The notes beneath the pieces are model-generated. The model made no database searches. It had not been told where the DNA came from and worked only from the letters and a program-made list of their open reading frames with translations. DNA of 64,000 bases, from positions 1 through 64,000 of the forward strand of contig JANYGI010000011.1 of assembly GCA_025362495.1 (NCBI GenBank), read 5' to 3'. Position numbers and translations under genes: made by a program. Each line of letters starts with the position of its first letter. Within the stretch, counting starts at the first letter, position 1. Source of the DNA: Byssovorax sp. (GTDB taxonomy: Bacteria; Myxococcota_A; Polyangia; Polyangiales; Polyangiaceae). This document shows positions 1-10,076 of this stretch, piece after piece.

Positions 1-392
1 CCGGGATAGCCCGGCTGCGGCGGCGGACCCGCGCCGGGGATCTGCGGCATCTGCGGCGGACCACCCTGGTTGAAGCCCGGCGGCGAGTGCGGACCCGAGC
101 CCGAGCCTGGTCCCGCCCCGGGGGCCGCCATCGGCGGGGGCGTCACGCTCGTCGCGGGGCCCTGGCCGGTGCCCATGGGCTGACCCGAGCCGGGTGCTCC
201 TTCGACGCGGGCGCCGCCCGGGAACGGCGTGCGCGGGCTGTAGCTCCGCTGCCGCGCGTACTGCTTCATCGACTCGTTGATCAGGTAATCAATCGAGCAC
301 TCGAGCTCGCGAGCCATCTGCTCGAACGTCTCCCAGAGGACGTCGCGGCACTGGAACGTTCGTGCGCTTTTCTTGTTCGGATCCGCGCTCAT
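1..392 (-). CDS. FHA-type signalling protein, N-terminal part (gene runs off the window)
   Basis: Starts at an ATG (complement 390-392) behind an AGGGGAAA ribosome-binding site and stays open to base 1, so only about 130 residues are visible. Residues 10-48 form a compact helical segment containing CRDVLWETFEQMAREL and SIDYLINESMKQYA, which reads like a ribbon-helix-helix or dimerisation module. From residue 50 it becomes a Pro/Gly/Gln-rich linker. From memory, myxobacterial proteins with this N-terminus carry an FHA (phosphothreonine-binding) domain after such a linker; that part is outside the window, so the FHA assignment is recall and inference. It would act in the cytoplasm downstream of Ser/Thr kinases. 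Confidence 0.6.
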   Translation of the reverse strand, partial: MSADPNKKSARTFQCRDVLWETFEQMARELECSIDYLINESMKQYARQRSYSPRTPFPGGARVEGAPGSGQPMGTGQGPATSVTPPPMAAPGAGPGSGSGPHSPPGFNQGGPPQMPQIPGAGPPPQPGYP

Positions 393-562
393 TTTCCCCT
401 GGCGATCTGGACGGTGGCGGAGGAGGGCCCCCGTCGCGTTGCGAGCCGTGCACCCCGACCGGCGTCGAGGCTCGGGGCCGCCGGAGGCCCCATGGTGGCC
501 GGGCGCTGGCCCGATCCGCGAACATCATGAAGCGAGAAGCGACGTCGGGAAAAGTTCGAGGT

Positions 563-588
563 GAGGGCGCCCATCGAAATGCGCCCTC
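563..588 (-). terminator. Hairpin downstream of the HEAT-like lipoprotein gene
   Basis: Perfect 8-base inverted repeat GAGGGCGC/GCGCCCTC with a 10-base loop. It lies about 45 bases past the stop codon of the minus-strand gene at 634. A TTTT run follows some 15 bases later on that strand, too far for a classical intrinsic terminator. Confidence 0.4.
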
Positions 589-633
589 GCAGCGGAGCCC
601 GCGAAAGGGCCGACCATCCTACTCGAACCACGG

Positions 634-2250
634 TCACTTCTTGTCTTCCTTCTTCTCGGGCTGCCGCTCCTTCATGGCGGGCTCGACGCAGTAGCGGACG
701 AAGTCGCCGACGGTCTTGACGTCCTTCATCTCGCGCTCTTTTGCGGGATCCTTCGCGCCCTCTTTGGGGACTTCGCAGGCCCATTTGCAGTCGGGATCCG
801 TCTCGCAGACGGGCGCGTGGGTGCTGTCGCTCTCGTAGGGCGCGAGCGACGCGACGTCGGCCGAGGTGCCGAACGTGAACCAGTAGCCGAGGGCCGTGGT
901 GCGCTGGGCCGAGGTGCCGCTCGTGAAGTACTTCTTCAGGCCGTCGACCGGCTTGCCCTCTTTGAGGTCGCCGAGCGAAGCGCCGTACGCCAGCGCCTCG
1001 CCCATCGCGAAGCCCTTCGCCGAGCCCTCGGGCAGCTTGCCCATGAACTCGTCGATGTGCTTCACGGTCGACATCTTGAGGACCGTGCCCGCCGCGGCGC
1101 GCCGGATCTTCCATTTGTCGGTCTTGAAGATCTCGTAGAGCTTGTCGACGACGAGCTCGCGCGGGAGCTCGCCCACGCGGCGGAACGCCTGGTCGAGCAC
1201 CACGTCGGGCGCGTCGGTCGCGGCGATCTGGAGGATGCGCTTCAGGTCGTCGGGGTTGTTGCGATCGAGGCGACCCTCGAGCGCAGCGAGCGCGGCTTGG
1301 CGGCGCTTCTCGCTCTGCTCTTTGTTCGCGGCGAAGTTCAGGAGGAAGTCGACGCAGGGGCGGCCGCCCACCTTGCGCATCGACGCGAAGACGCGGACCA
1401 GATCCTCGTCGCGGTACTGCGCGAGCTGAGCCTCGAACTGCTTCGGCGTGGGCTCGAGCCGCGACGCCGCGTTGGCCGCCTTGAGCTCGGGATCTTTGAT
1501 CTTCGTCCACTCGTCCGACATCACGTACTGCGCGATGGCGACGAGCTGCGCGGAGGCCGCCTCCTTCGTCTTCTGATCGCCGAGCTCGGCGATGAGTGTC
1601 GCCATCTGATCGAGGCGCTTCGCGTCGCGCGTCATAAGCTTCGGCAGGCCGGCGACGGCCGGCGCGCCGATGTACCGCAGCAGCTGCTCCATCCCGAAGG
1701 CCTGGCTGCGGTTGTCGAGGCGATGCTCGAAGTCGGCGATGGCCCAGTCGATCAGCGCCGACTTGAGCTGCTGCTTCAGCGCCTCGTCGGCGATGATCAC
1801 CGTCTTGTCCGAGGTGAACATCGCGTAGGCCGCGTCCTTGTAGGGGAACGACGGATCCGGCGGCGACGGCTGGTTGGCCTGCGCGACCGGCGGCGGCTTC
1901 TTCAGCTCGGTGATGATCTCCGGCACCAGCGACGCGACGATGACCTGCCGCGTCTCGGGCGAGATGCCGGCGAGCGCGTCGACCATGATCCCGATGCCGA
2001 CGCGACGACCCGCGCGCGGCTTCATCCGGATGAGCGACATGGCCGCCTCCACGCGGAGCGCCGTGTCGTATTTGTCGTAGACGAGCACGGCCCGGAGCTT
2101 CTCCGGCCCGTGCGCTGTGCTCTCCCAGCGGTGCACGTCGTCGTCGCCGACGCGGCAGCCGCTCACTGCGAGGCCACACCCTGCCGCTGCCACGCCCACC
2201 GCGAAACCCGCGAAGCGCGCGCGCCATCCTGCTCGATCAAGCTGTGCCAT
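634..2250 (-). CDS. Lipoprotein with HEAT-like helical repeats
   Basis: 538 residues. The N-terminus has basic residues (RAGWRAR), a hydrophobic stretch and two possible lipobox cysteines, C25 (AAAGC) and C32 (AVSGC). It is therefore probably exported and lipid-anchored. The mature part is a series of paired amphipathic helices (for example around AAMSLIRMKPRAG, DVVLDQAFRRVGEL and RRAAAGTVLKMSTVKHIDE) typical of HEAT/armadillo-like scaffolds. The C-terminal 40 residues are very rich in Lys and Glu. A Cys pair (CETDPDCKWAC) near residue 493 may form a disulphide. An ATG at 2250 sits behind AAGGAC. No enzymatic motif is visible, so a protein-protein scaffold in the envelope is the most that can be said. 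Confidence 0.7.
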   Translation of the reverse strand: MAQLDRAGWRARFAGFAVGVAAAGCGLAVSGCRVGDDDVHRWESTAHGPEKLRAVLVYDKYDTALRVEAAMSLIRMKPRAGRRVGIGIMVDALAGISPETRQVIVASLVPEIITELKKPPPVAQANQPSPPDPSFPYKDAAYAMFTSDKTVIIADEALKQQLKSALIDWAIADFEHRLDNRSQAFGMEQLLRYIGAPAVAGLPKLMTRDAKRLDQMATLIAELGDQKTKEAASAQLVAIAQYVMSDEWTKIKDPELKAANAASRLEPTPKQFEAQLAQYRDEDLVRVFASMRKVGGRPCVDFLLNFAANKEQSEKRRQAALAALEGRLDRNNPDDLKRILQIAATDAPDVVLDQAFRRVGELPRELVVDKLYEIFKTDKWKIRRAAAGTVLKMSTVKHIDEFMGKLPEGSAKGFAMGEALAYGASLGDLKEGKPVDGLKKYFTSGTSAQRTTALGYWFTFGTSADVASLAPYESDSTHAPVCETDPDCKWACEVPKEGAKDPAKEREMKDVKTVGDFVRYCVEPAMKERQPEKKEDKK

Positions 2251-2430
2251 GCATGTCCTTGGATTGGCCGCGATGGTAGCCCCCAGCGTGCGTCCGGCTC
2301 AAAGAATTTCCCTTTCGAGGTCACAGAATGTCCAGCAGATCCCCCTGTTTGTTCAGGCATCAGGGTGCGGATCCGCGATCCCGAGGGGGTGCATCCCGGG
2401 TTTGAAGCACCCCGGACTTGCCCTGGCGGA

Positions 2431-2436
2431 TAGAGT
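2431..2436 (+). promoter_or_regulatory. Candidate -10 hexamer of ftsK
   Basis: TAGAGT, 25 bases before the ftsK ATG. An inverted repeat GGGGTGC (2386-2392) / GCACCCC (2407-2413) lies just upstream and could be an operator. No -35 is recognisable. Confidence 0.35.
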
Positions 2437-2461
2437 GCGCGTAAGTAGGTGCAGGTAGGGA

Positions 2462-5359
2462 ATGGCATTTCCACTGTTCGCCCCACGTCGCGCTCAAATC
2501 GCTGGTGGTCCCGTTGCCGGGGCCGCCACAACCGCCGGCGCTTTGCCCTCGAAAGGGGCGGCGGCGCCGCGGAAGTCTTCACACGGCTACGCCCGGGAGG
2601 CGGCGGCCCTCGTGCTGCTGGCGTCCGCGCTTTACATGGCGCTGGCGCTGACCTCGTTCCGGGGTGATCCCGGGCGACCGGAGATCGTCGGCGACGACTG
2701 GGTCGGCCCGGCCGGGGCCTTCCTGGCGCGCGCTGCGGTCGAGGCCATCGGCCTCGCGGCGTGGTTTCTCCCGATCGAGCTCGCGCTCGTCGCGTCGCCG
2801 CTCCTCAATGGAAAGCCTTCGATCGCCGGCGTAGCGCGCTTCGCCGGGGACATCGTCGTCGTGGTGATCCTCGCGGCGCTCGCGCACGTTGCGCTGCCGC
2901 ACGCGACGGCCTTCAACGCGATGCCCCTCGGCGGCATGGTCGGCGAGCTCTTCGGCGAGGTGGCGCGCACGCTCTTCTCGCAGATCGGCTCGTACATCAT
3001 CGGCCTCACCGTGGTCTCGCTGATCCTGATCGGGCGCGCGACGTTCTCGTTCATCGACGTGGTCAAGCGCGCCGAGCGCGGGGCCGTGCTCCTCGCGGAG
3101 CGCGTGTCGACCTGGATGCGCGCGCTGATCGCGGCCTGGACGACGGCCCGCGCGATCGATCAGCAGCGCGACGAGAAGCAGCGTCGCGACGCGGAGCCGA
3201 AGATCGGCCGCGCCGGCGGCGGCGACGCGATCATCGCGGCGCTGACCGAGGACGAGCTCGAGTCGACGTCGATCGATCGCGACAGCGCGCCCGACGTCGC
3301 GGTGGCCTCCGGGGCCGGCGCGGCGCTGCCCGCCTTGAACGAGGCGCTCGCTCGCAGCGCGAATGGCGGCGGCGGCGCGACGATCTTCGGCGAGGCCGAG
3401 GCCGAGGCCGAAGCGGAGGCCGAGGTCGCGGCGCCGAAGCCCCGTCGCGGCAAGCGGATCGCGAAGTTCGAGCCCGAGCCCGAGCCCGCGCCGATCGTCA
3501 CGCCGACGAAGATTTCCCTGCCGGCGAAGAGCGTCGAGAAGGTGTCGAAGCGCGCCGCGCCGATCGTCGCGGAGAGCCTCGTCGAGGAGACCGCGGGCCT
3601 GGAGATCTCGACGCCCTCTCCGATCGCGCCGGTGCGCGCGAAGGTGATCGAGAAGGTGATCGAAAAGGTGATCGAGAAGACGCCGCCGCCCGCGCGGATC
3701 GCGATCCCGATCGAAGACGACAAGCCCGCGCCCGCGAAGCCCAGGGCGGCAGCGATCGCGCCCGTGGCCGAGCCGAAGATCGTCGACACCAGCGCCGCGA
3801 GCGCGACCGAGAAGGTCGAGCGGATCAAGGTCGTCCCGGCCGTCGGTCAGGGCTTTCGCTTGCCGCCGATCGAGATGCTCGACGAGCCCGGCAGCGACGT
3901 GCCCCCCATCGATGAAGAGCAGCTCAAGCTCACGGCGCAGATGCTCGAGAAGACGCTGAGCGACTACGGCGTGAGCGGGAAGGTGGAAGAGATCCACCCC
4001 GGCCCGACCGTGACGACGTTCGAAGTCTCGCCCGCCGCGGGGACCAAGGTCTCCAAGGTCGCGGGGCTCGCCGACGATCTCGCGCTCGGCCTCTCGCGCA
4101 AGGTCCGCATCATCGCGCCGATCCCCGGGAAGAACCGGATCGGCTTTGAAATCCCCAACGAGCAGCGCATCCCGGTGAGCCTGCGCGAGCTGGTCGAGGA
4201 CCGTCGCTTCCAGGAGATGAAGGCGCCGCTCCCGTGCGTGCTCGGCCGCGACATCATCGGGACGCCGTACTTCGCCGACCTCGCGTCGATGCCGCACGTG
4301 ATCGTCGCCGGCGCGACCGGCGCGGGCAAGAGCGTCGGGCTCAACGTGATGCTGGTGAGCTTGCTCTTCCGCAAGACGCCGGCCGAGCTGCGCCTCTTGA
4401 TGATCGATCCCAAGGTCGTCGAGCTCGCGCCGTTCGATCGGATCCCGCACATGCTCCTGCCCGTCGTCACCGACATGAAGCAGGCCGCAAACGCCTTGAA
4501 ATGGGCTGTCGATGAGATGGAGCGCCGCTACCAGCTCTTCGCCAACGCGGGCACGAAGAACATCGGCACGTACAACGGCTGGGTCGAGAAGGTGCAGCGC
4601 GGCGAGGCTCGCCCGCCGAAGCCGCCGCTCAAGGTGGCCGCCGTCGCGGCAGACGGGACCGAGGTGGAGATCGACGCGGCCAGGGACGGCAGCGACGCCG
4701 AGATGCCCGAGAAACTCCCCTGGATCCTGATCGTCGTCGACGAGTTCGCCGACCTGATGATGCAGCAGGGCAAGGACGTCGAGGTCAGCGTGGCCCGCCT
4801 CGCGCAGAAGGCCCGCGCCGCCGGCATGCACGTGATCCTGGCGACGCAGCGCCCCAGCGTCGACGTCATCACCGGCATGATCAAGGCGAACTTCCCGACG
4901 CGGATCGCCTTCCGTGTGGCCCAGAAGGTCGACAGCCGTACCATCCTCGACGAGCAGGGCGCCGAGCACCTGCTCGGGCGCGGCGACATGCTGATCAAGA
5001 TGAACGGCGCCAACGACACGCGCCGCGTCCAGTGCCCGTTCTGCTCCGAGGAAGAGGTCCAGCGGATCACGGACTTTCTCCGCCTACAGGGCGAGCCGGT
5101 CTACGACGAGGCGATCCTCAAGCCGCGCGATGATGACGGCGACGAGGCCGACACTGCCGACGCGGAGGCCGACCCCATGTACGATGCCGCCGTGCGCATC
5201 GTGGCCGACACCCGCCGCTGCTCGACTTCGTGGATCCAGCGCAAGCTCGGCGTCGGCTACAACCGCGCCGCGAAGATCGTCGAATCGATGGAGAAGCGAG
5301 GCCTGGTCGGGCCCGCGAACGGAGCAAAAGACCGTGAGGTCTTGATCGCGCCCATCTGA
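2462..5359 (+). CDS. ftsK: DNA translocase FtsK/SpoIIIE
   Basis: 965 residues. Four hydrophobic segments (about residues 42-190) anchor it in the membrane. Then comes a long low-complexity linker with an Ala-Glu run (near 315) and three tandem KVIE units (near 397). The C-terminal motor has Walker A GATGAGKS at 617-624 and Walker B ILIVVDEFADLM near 755-766. The winged-helix gamma domain that reads KOPS-like sites occupies about 904-965 (YDAAVRIVADTRRCSTSWIQ). It pumps chromosomal DNA at the division septum and promotes dimer resolution. The domain order and length are normal for the family; the linker is the variable part. The next gene begins at its last base, so the small protein downstream is probably co-transcribed. 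Confidence 0.95.
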   Translation: MAFPLFAPRRAQIAGGPVAGAATTAGALPSKGAAAPRKSSHGYAREAAALVLLASALYMALALTSFRGDPGRPEIVGDDWVGPAGAFLARAAVEAIGLAAWFLPIELALVASPLLNGKPSIAGVARFAGDIVVVVILAALAHVALPHATAFNAMPLGGMVGELFGEVARTLFSQIGSYIIGLTVVSLILIGRATFSFIDVVKRAERGAVLLAERVSTWMRALIAAWTTARAIDQQRDEKQRRDAEPKIGRAGGGDAIIAALTEDELESTSIDRDSAPDVAVASGAGAALPALNEALARSANGGGGATIFGEAEAEAEAEAEVAAPKPRRGKRIAKFEPEPEPAPIVTPTKISLPAKSVEKVSKRAAPIVAESLVEETAGLEISTPSPIAPVRAKVIEKVIEKVIEKTPPPARIAIPIEDDKPAPAKPRAAAIAPVAEPKIVDTSAASATEKVERIKVVPAVGQGFRLPPIEMLDEPGSDVPPIDEEQLKLTAQMLEKTLSDYGVSGKVEEIHPGPTVTTFEVSPAAGTKVSKVAGLADDLALGLSRKVRIIAPIPGKNRIGFEIPNEQRIPVSLRELVEDRRFQEMKAPLPCVLGRDIIGTPYFADLASMPHVIVAGATGAGKSVGLNVMLVSLLFRKTPAELRLLMIDPKVVELAPFDRIPHMLLPVVTDMKQAANALKWAVDEMERRYQLFANAGTKNIGTYNGWVEKVQRGEARPPKPPLKVAAVAADGTEVEIDAARDGSDAEMPEKLPWILIVVDEFADLMMQQGKDVEVSVARLAQKARAAGMHVILATQRPSVDVITGMIKANFPTRIAFRVAQKVDSRTILDEQGAEHLLGRGDMLIKMNGANDTRRVQCPFCSEEEVQRITDFLRLQGEPVYDEAILKPRDDDGDEADTADAEADPMYDAAVRIVADTRRCSTSWIQRKLGVGYNRAAKIVESMEKRGLVGPANGAKDREVLIAPI

Positions 5360-5442
5360 TGATGCATGCGAGAGGCCCGCAAGGTCCCCGCTGTCCAGCC
5401 TTTTTTGACTTTCGCGATGGGATGCTTCATGGAGCACAGACG

Positions 5443-5718
5443 ATGACGGCTGAGGAGGAGCGCACCCGTCTTATCGGTGAGATTGCCCGCGTTCTACGCG
5501 AGGATCCCGTCACGGAGGACGTGCGGTGCGCCGCGCTCACGTTCATCGGATGGCTCGCTCGACGGATGCCCGGGGAGCCCGTGTCCCTCGCCGGCGTCCG
5601 CGAGATGATCCACGAGCGCGCCGAGCGGGAGCCTCCGACGCGCGGCGCCCCTCGATCTCGCCGTGTTCCTCGCGCCATCCCCGGCGAAGAAGCCGCGCCC
5701 AGCCGCCGCGCGCGCTGA
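5443..5718 (+). CDS. Small helical protein of unknown function
   Basis: 91 residues from the ATG at 5443. A longer reading from the ATG at 5359, overlapping the ftsK stop by one base, is possible, but the extra 28 residues look unstructured. The N-terminal 55 residues form amphipathic helices (EEERTRLIGEIARVLRED, VREMIHERAERE). The C-terminus is basic and Pro/Arg-rich. I recognise no family. Its place between ftsK and the proline-rich protein, all on one strand with short gaps, suggests a shared transcript. A nucleic-acid- or protein-binding role is possible from the basic tail but is only a guess. Confidence 0.5.
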   Translation: MTAEEERTRLIGEIARVLREDPVTEDVRCAALTFIGWLARRMPGEPVSLAGVREMIHERAEREPPTRGAPRSRRVPRAIPGEEAAPSRRAR

Positions 5719-5771
5719 CCGACGACAAATCAGGAACCCGCTCGAGGGGCATCGTGGTACGTGGAATCGTG

Positions 5772-8132
5772 ATGGTCGCGCTTCCCGAGTCGCGTCCCGA
5801 GGACGATGAAGACGTCGTCTGGGGACTCTCGACCGCCAGCGCTCTCTGGGCTCGGGGGGAGCGGCGGGATGCGATCGTGTGGCTGCGACGCGCCGCCGAC
5901 GCCGCCGCGGCCGCCGGGCAAGAGTTCCGCGGGTCGGAGCTCGGCATGTACGCGAGCGAGCTCGAAGACACGCTCGGGCGCGTCGAGACGTCGGCGGACG
6001 GCGCCCCGATCGAAGGCGACCCGGCCGGGGCGAGCGCCACGGAGCCCGCGTCGCCCGAGGCGATCGAGCTGCTCGACATCGAAGCGGACCGGCCCTCGCA
6101 GATCTCGATCGACCTCGAAGACGACACGACGCTGGAGGCTCCGGCGCGGCCTCCTCCGCCCGGTCGCATCGCGCTGACGCCGGGGCCGGTGCCTCCGCCG
6201 CGATCGGCGTTTCCTCCCGCGCCCGCGCCGATCACCGGGCCTCCGCCCAGCAAGCCGTCGTCGTCGCCCCCGAGCCCCGAGCCGGGCGCCGCTCCTGCTG
6301 TCGACGACGTGGAGATCCCTCCGCCGTCGCCGGTGGGAGTGACCGCGCCGCAGATGCCGCACTCGTTCGAGCTCACGCCGATGCCGTCGGCGTCGTCGTC
6401 GCTGCGCGCGCCGCCGGCCTCGGCGCGCCGAATGACGCCGACGCCGCGCAAATCGCAGCCCCGCGGACCGATCCTCGATCCCTGGGCCGACGAGCCGACG
6501 GACCCGGGGATCTCCGTGGCGCGTCCGACGGTCTCGTTTCGTCAGAGCGACGGCGGCGACGAGCTCGTTCTCCCGCGGCGTGCGCCGACACTGCGCACGT
6601 TCGACCTCGACGACGAAGTGGTGACGTCGGCTGCCCCGCTCGATGCGTCGCTCACGCGGAAGGTCGAGCCACGACCGCCGCGCAACAAGGTCGCGAGGCC
6701 GATGCCGCCGACGGCGCCGGGGCAGCTCGCCCAGGCAGCCGCGGCTGTTCCGTCGAAGGGGCTCAGTGTCCCGCCGCCTCCGGCAAGCCCGAGCGCGCCT
6801 GCGCCCAAGGCGACCCCGCCTGCGCCTCCTTCGAGCAAGGTCGCCGCGGCGCCGTCGCCGCCGTCAGCGCCGCCGGTCGAGGCCGCGCCTCCGGTCGTTG
6901 TCGCGCCGGTTGCTGCGCCGCCGATCGTCGCTGCGCCCGCGTCGAGCTCGCTGCCGGTGGCCGTTGCGCCGCCCGCGCCGCCGGTGGCCGTCGCTGCGGC
7001 TCCGGTCGTGCCGCCTGCGCCGATCAAGCCTCCTGCGCCGGCGATCGCCGCGCCCGTCGCTTCGAAGCAGAGCGTCCCGCCGCCGGCGACGCCGTGGCCC
7101 GCGCCCGCCGCCGCCAGGCCCAGCGTTCCGCCTCCGCCCGTCGTGACGCCGCCGCCCCGCGCGACGATGACGCCCGCGCCGCCGCCTGCCTCGACGACCC
7201 CGCCTGCGCCGACGAAGCTCAGCGTTCCGCCGCCGCCCGTCGTCATCGCCGCCGCTCCGAAGCTCACCTTGCCGCGGCCGCCTGCGCTTCCCAGCCTGCC
7301 GAAGCCGAGCATCCCGCCGCCTCCGGTGGCGATCGCGCCGGCGCTGCCGGTCCTGCGATTCGTGCCTCCGCCGGCTCCGGCGCTGATCGACGGCGTGCCC
7401 CTCGACGAGGTCGACGCGTTCAGCGATCTGCCGCCGGACATGCAGCACCGGCTCGCGGCGCTCGCGCGGATCGAGCCGCTGTCAGCCGACGAAGAGGTCT
7501 CCAGCTTCGGCGCGGCGTTACTGCTCGCGGGCGAGGCCTCGGTCTGCGCCACCATCGTCGACACGCCGGCGTGTCGCGCCGTGAAGGGCACGCTCGTCCC
7601 ATCGCGCGGCTCGCTGTCCGAGCCCGTCGGCATTCGCGTCGTCGCCGGATCGCAGGGCGCGCGCATCGCCATCTGGGAGCAGCCCGTGATCGAGGACGCG
7701 CTCAAATCGTGCCCGTGGGTCCTCGACGAGCTGGTGAGCCGCGCCGATCGCATCCAGGCGCTCGCCGGCGCGACGATGGGCCCCCTCGGTGAGCTCGACG
7801 AGGCCGCGCGCGGCGAGCTGCTCGACCGGCTCACCGTTCATTTCGCGCAGCCGTTCGAATCGCTCGTCGACGACAGCGGCGACACGCTCGGCATCGCGGT
7901 CGTCGGCGGCGGCGTGGTGGAGCTCGCGGCGCACGGCGAGCTCGCGGCGAAGGCCCTGCACCCTGGCGAGATGCTCTTCCCGCGCGCGGTGATCGAGGGT
8001 CGACCCGCGCCGCGCACCGCGAACGCGGGCCCGTCCGGCGCCCTCGTGCTCATCGGCGAGGCGAAGATCGCCATGGAGCTGATGGCGAGCTCGCCCCCGC
8101 TCGCCGCGCTCCTGACCGACGCCACCGACTGA
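5772..8132 (+). CDS. Proline-rich protein with cyclic-nucleotide-binding-like C-terminal part
   Basis: About 786 residues from the ATG at 5772. An in-frame GTG at 5754 has a better placed GAGG and is an alternative start. The N-terminal 60 residues (WGLSTASALWARGERRDAIVWLRRAADAA) look like a single TPR-like helical pair. Residues of about 110-540 are a Pro/Ala/Val-rich linker with repeated SVPPPP units. The last 240 residues hold two consecutive beta-rich segments beginning IDGVPLDEVDAFSDLPPDMQHRL and FAQPFESLVDDSGDTLGIAV. Their arrangement resembles Crp/cNMP-binding folds, but I do not see an intact nucleotide-binding cassette. It is probably a cytoplasmic regulatory or scaffold protein; its binding partners cannot be read from the sequence. 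Confidence 0.65.
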   Translation: MVALPESRPEDDEDVVWGLSTASALWARGERRDAIVWLRRAADAAAAAGQEFRGSELGMYASELEDTLGRVETSADGAPIEGDPAGASATEPASPEAIELLDIEADRPSQISIDLEDDTTLEAPARPPPPGRIALTPGPVPPPRSAFPPAPAPITGPPPSKPSSSPPSPEPGAAPAVDDVEIPPPSPVGVTAPQMPHSFELTPMPSASSSLRAPPASARRMTPTPRKSQPRGPILDPWADEPTDPGISVARPTVSFRQSDGGDELVLPRRAPTLRTFDLDDEVVTSAAPLDASLTRKVEPRPPRNKVARPMPPTAPGQLAQAAAAVPSKGLSVPPPPASPSAPAPKATPPAPPSSKVAAAPSPPSAPPVEAAPPVVVAPVAAPPIVAAPASSSLPVAVAPPAPPVAVAAAPVVPPAPIKPPAPAIAAPVASKQSVPPPATPWPAPAAARPSVPPPPVVTPPPRATMTPAPPPASTTPPAPTKLSVPPPPVVIAAAPKLTLPRPPALPSLPKPSIPPPPVAIAPALPVLRFVPPPAPALIDGVPLDEVDAFSDLPPDMQHRLAALARIEPLSADEEVSSFGAALLLAGEASVCATIVDTPACRAVKGTLVPSRGSLSEPVGIRVVAGSQGARIAIWEQPVIEDALKSCPWVLDELVSRADRIQALAGATMGPLGELDEAARGELLDRLTVHFAQPFESLVDDSGDTLGIAVVGGGVVELAAHGELAAKALHPGEMLFPRAVIEGRPAPRTANAGPSGALVLIGEAKIAMELMASSPPLAALLTDATD

Positions 8133-8138
8133 CACGCG

Positions 8139-8164
8139 GTCGTCGCCCGCGCCTCGGCGACGAC
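8139..8164. terminator. Bidirectional hairpin between convergent genes
   Basis: Perfect 9-base inverted repeat GTCGTCGCC/GGCGACGAC with an 8-base loop, placed in the 47-base gap between two genes that end toward each other. No U-tract on either strand. Confidence 0.55.
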
Positions 8165-8179
8165 GTAGAACGCTTCAAA

Positions 8180-8878
8180 TCACGGCGTCTGCGCGACGGT
8201 CTTCGGCTCGGGAGCTCTCGGCTCGACGGCCCCGTCGTCGATCTTCCAGATCAGCTCGTTGTTGCCCTGCGCGCCGGCGAAGCGGAGGCCGAACCACTTC
8301 GCCTGCGCCGAGATCGTCGGCCGCCCGTCAGGGCCGGTGCGCGGGAAGCGGATGTGGAACGCCTGCCGGAACACGGTGTTGTACGGGAAGTAGTTGCGCT
8401 CGAGCGCGTTGGGCCGCTTGATCGCGGTGATCTCCTGCGGCGCCGTCTCGTTCCCGGTGTCGTCGATCAGGCGCACGATCCAGGCGCTGTCGGGGCGCGT
8501 GAGGTCGTTGTAGCGGCGCTCGCCGCCGTAGATCGCCACGAAGAACTGGTGACGGAGGCGCGTCTCCTGGAGCGTGCTCTCGAGCAGCTTCTTCCGCTGC
8601 TCGATCGTCAGGCGGTAATCCTGGACGTAGCGCACGACGTACGCCCAGCGAAAATCCCACGATTCGTAGGTCGCCGTGGCCGTGAGGAAGTTGTCGAGCT
8701 CCGAGAAGGCGACGAGCTGCTCGGTGCGCGTCCACTGCCGGAGGACCGTCTCGTAGTCGGTCGCGACGTACTCGCGCGGGCCCTCGTTGATGTTCACGGA
8801 TTGCGCGGCGCAGCCGGCGAGCGGCAGCGCCGCGACGAGAAGCAAGCCGCGCAGGCAGCGTGAGACCTGAGAGAGCAC
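8180..8878 (-). CDS. Lipoprotein of unknown function
   Basis: 232 residues from a GTG. The signal peptide is MLSQVSRCLRGLLLVAALPLAGC with lipobox LAGC and the lipidated residue at C23. The mature protein is mostly alpha/beta with many aromatic residues (TYESWDFRWAYVVRYVQDYR) and no cysteine. I know of no named domain; it reads like a conserved myxobacterial envelope lipoprotein. It is monocistronic: its own TACGCT hexamer lies six bases before the start, and its 3' end faces the proline-rich gene across a hairpin. Function unknown. Confidence 0.7.
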   Translation of the reverse strand: MLSQVSRCLRGLLLVAALPLAGCAAQSVNINEGPREYVATDYETVLRQWTRTEQLVAFSELDNFLTATATYESWDFRWAYVVRYVQDYRLTIEQRKKLLESTLQETRLRHQFFVAIYGGERRYNDLTRPDSAWIVRLIDDTGNETAPQEITAIKRPNALERNYFPYNTVFRQAFHIRFPRTGPDGRPTISAQAKWFGLRFAGAQGNNELIWKIDDGAVEPRAPEPKTVAQTP

Positions 8879-8884
8879 GGCGAC

Positions 8885-8890
8885 AGCGTA
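8885..8890 (-). promoter_or_regulatory. Leaderless-type -10 (TACGCT) of the lipoprotein gene
   Basis: TACGCT on the minus strand, six bases before the GTG at 8878, with no ribosome-binding site between. Confidence 0.5.
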
Positions 8891-8937
8891 TCGGATTTGC
8901 TTCTCGTGGCGGGTTTTTTCGCGAGATTCCGGCTAGA

Positions 8938-10008
<1,071 letters not shown>

Positions 10009-10076
10009 GCGACAATCCTCCTGATCGCGAGGGCTCTGGTCCGCGATCGCGAGGGGCTATACCACGCGGTTGGGGC

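Noticed and set aside
389-2227. Long open frame opposite or beside the HEAT-like lipoprotein; similar long frames at 2579-4969, 20801-22240, 35929-37968 and 37965-39476
   Set aside because: Arg/Ala/Gly-rich translations with no domain. They mirror real genes and arise from high third-position GC.
3396-3430. Tandem GAGGCC repeat as a possible phase-variable tract in ftsK
   Set aside because: It is a six-base (two-codon) unit encoding an Ala-Glu linker, so length changes would not shift the frame.
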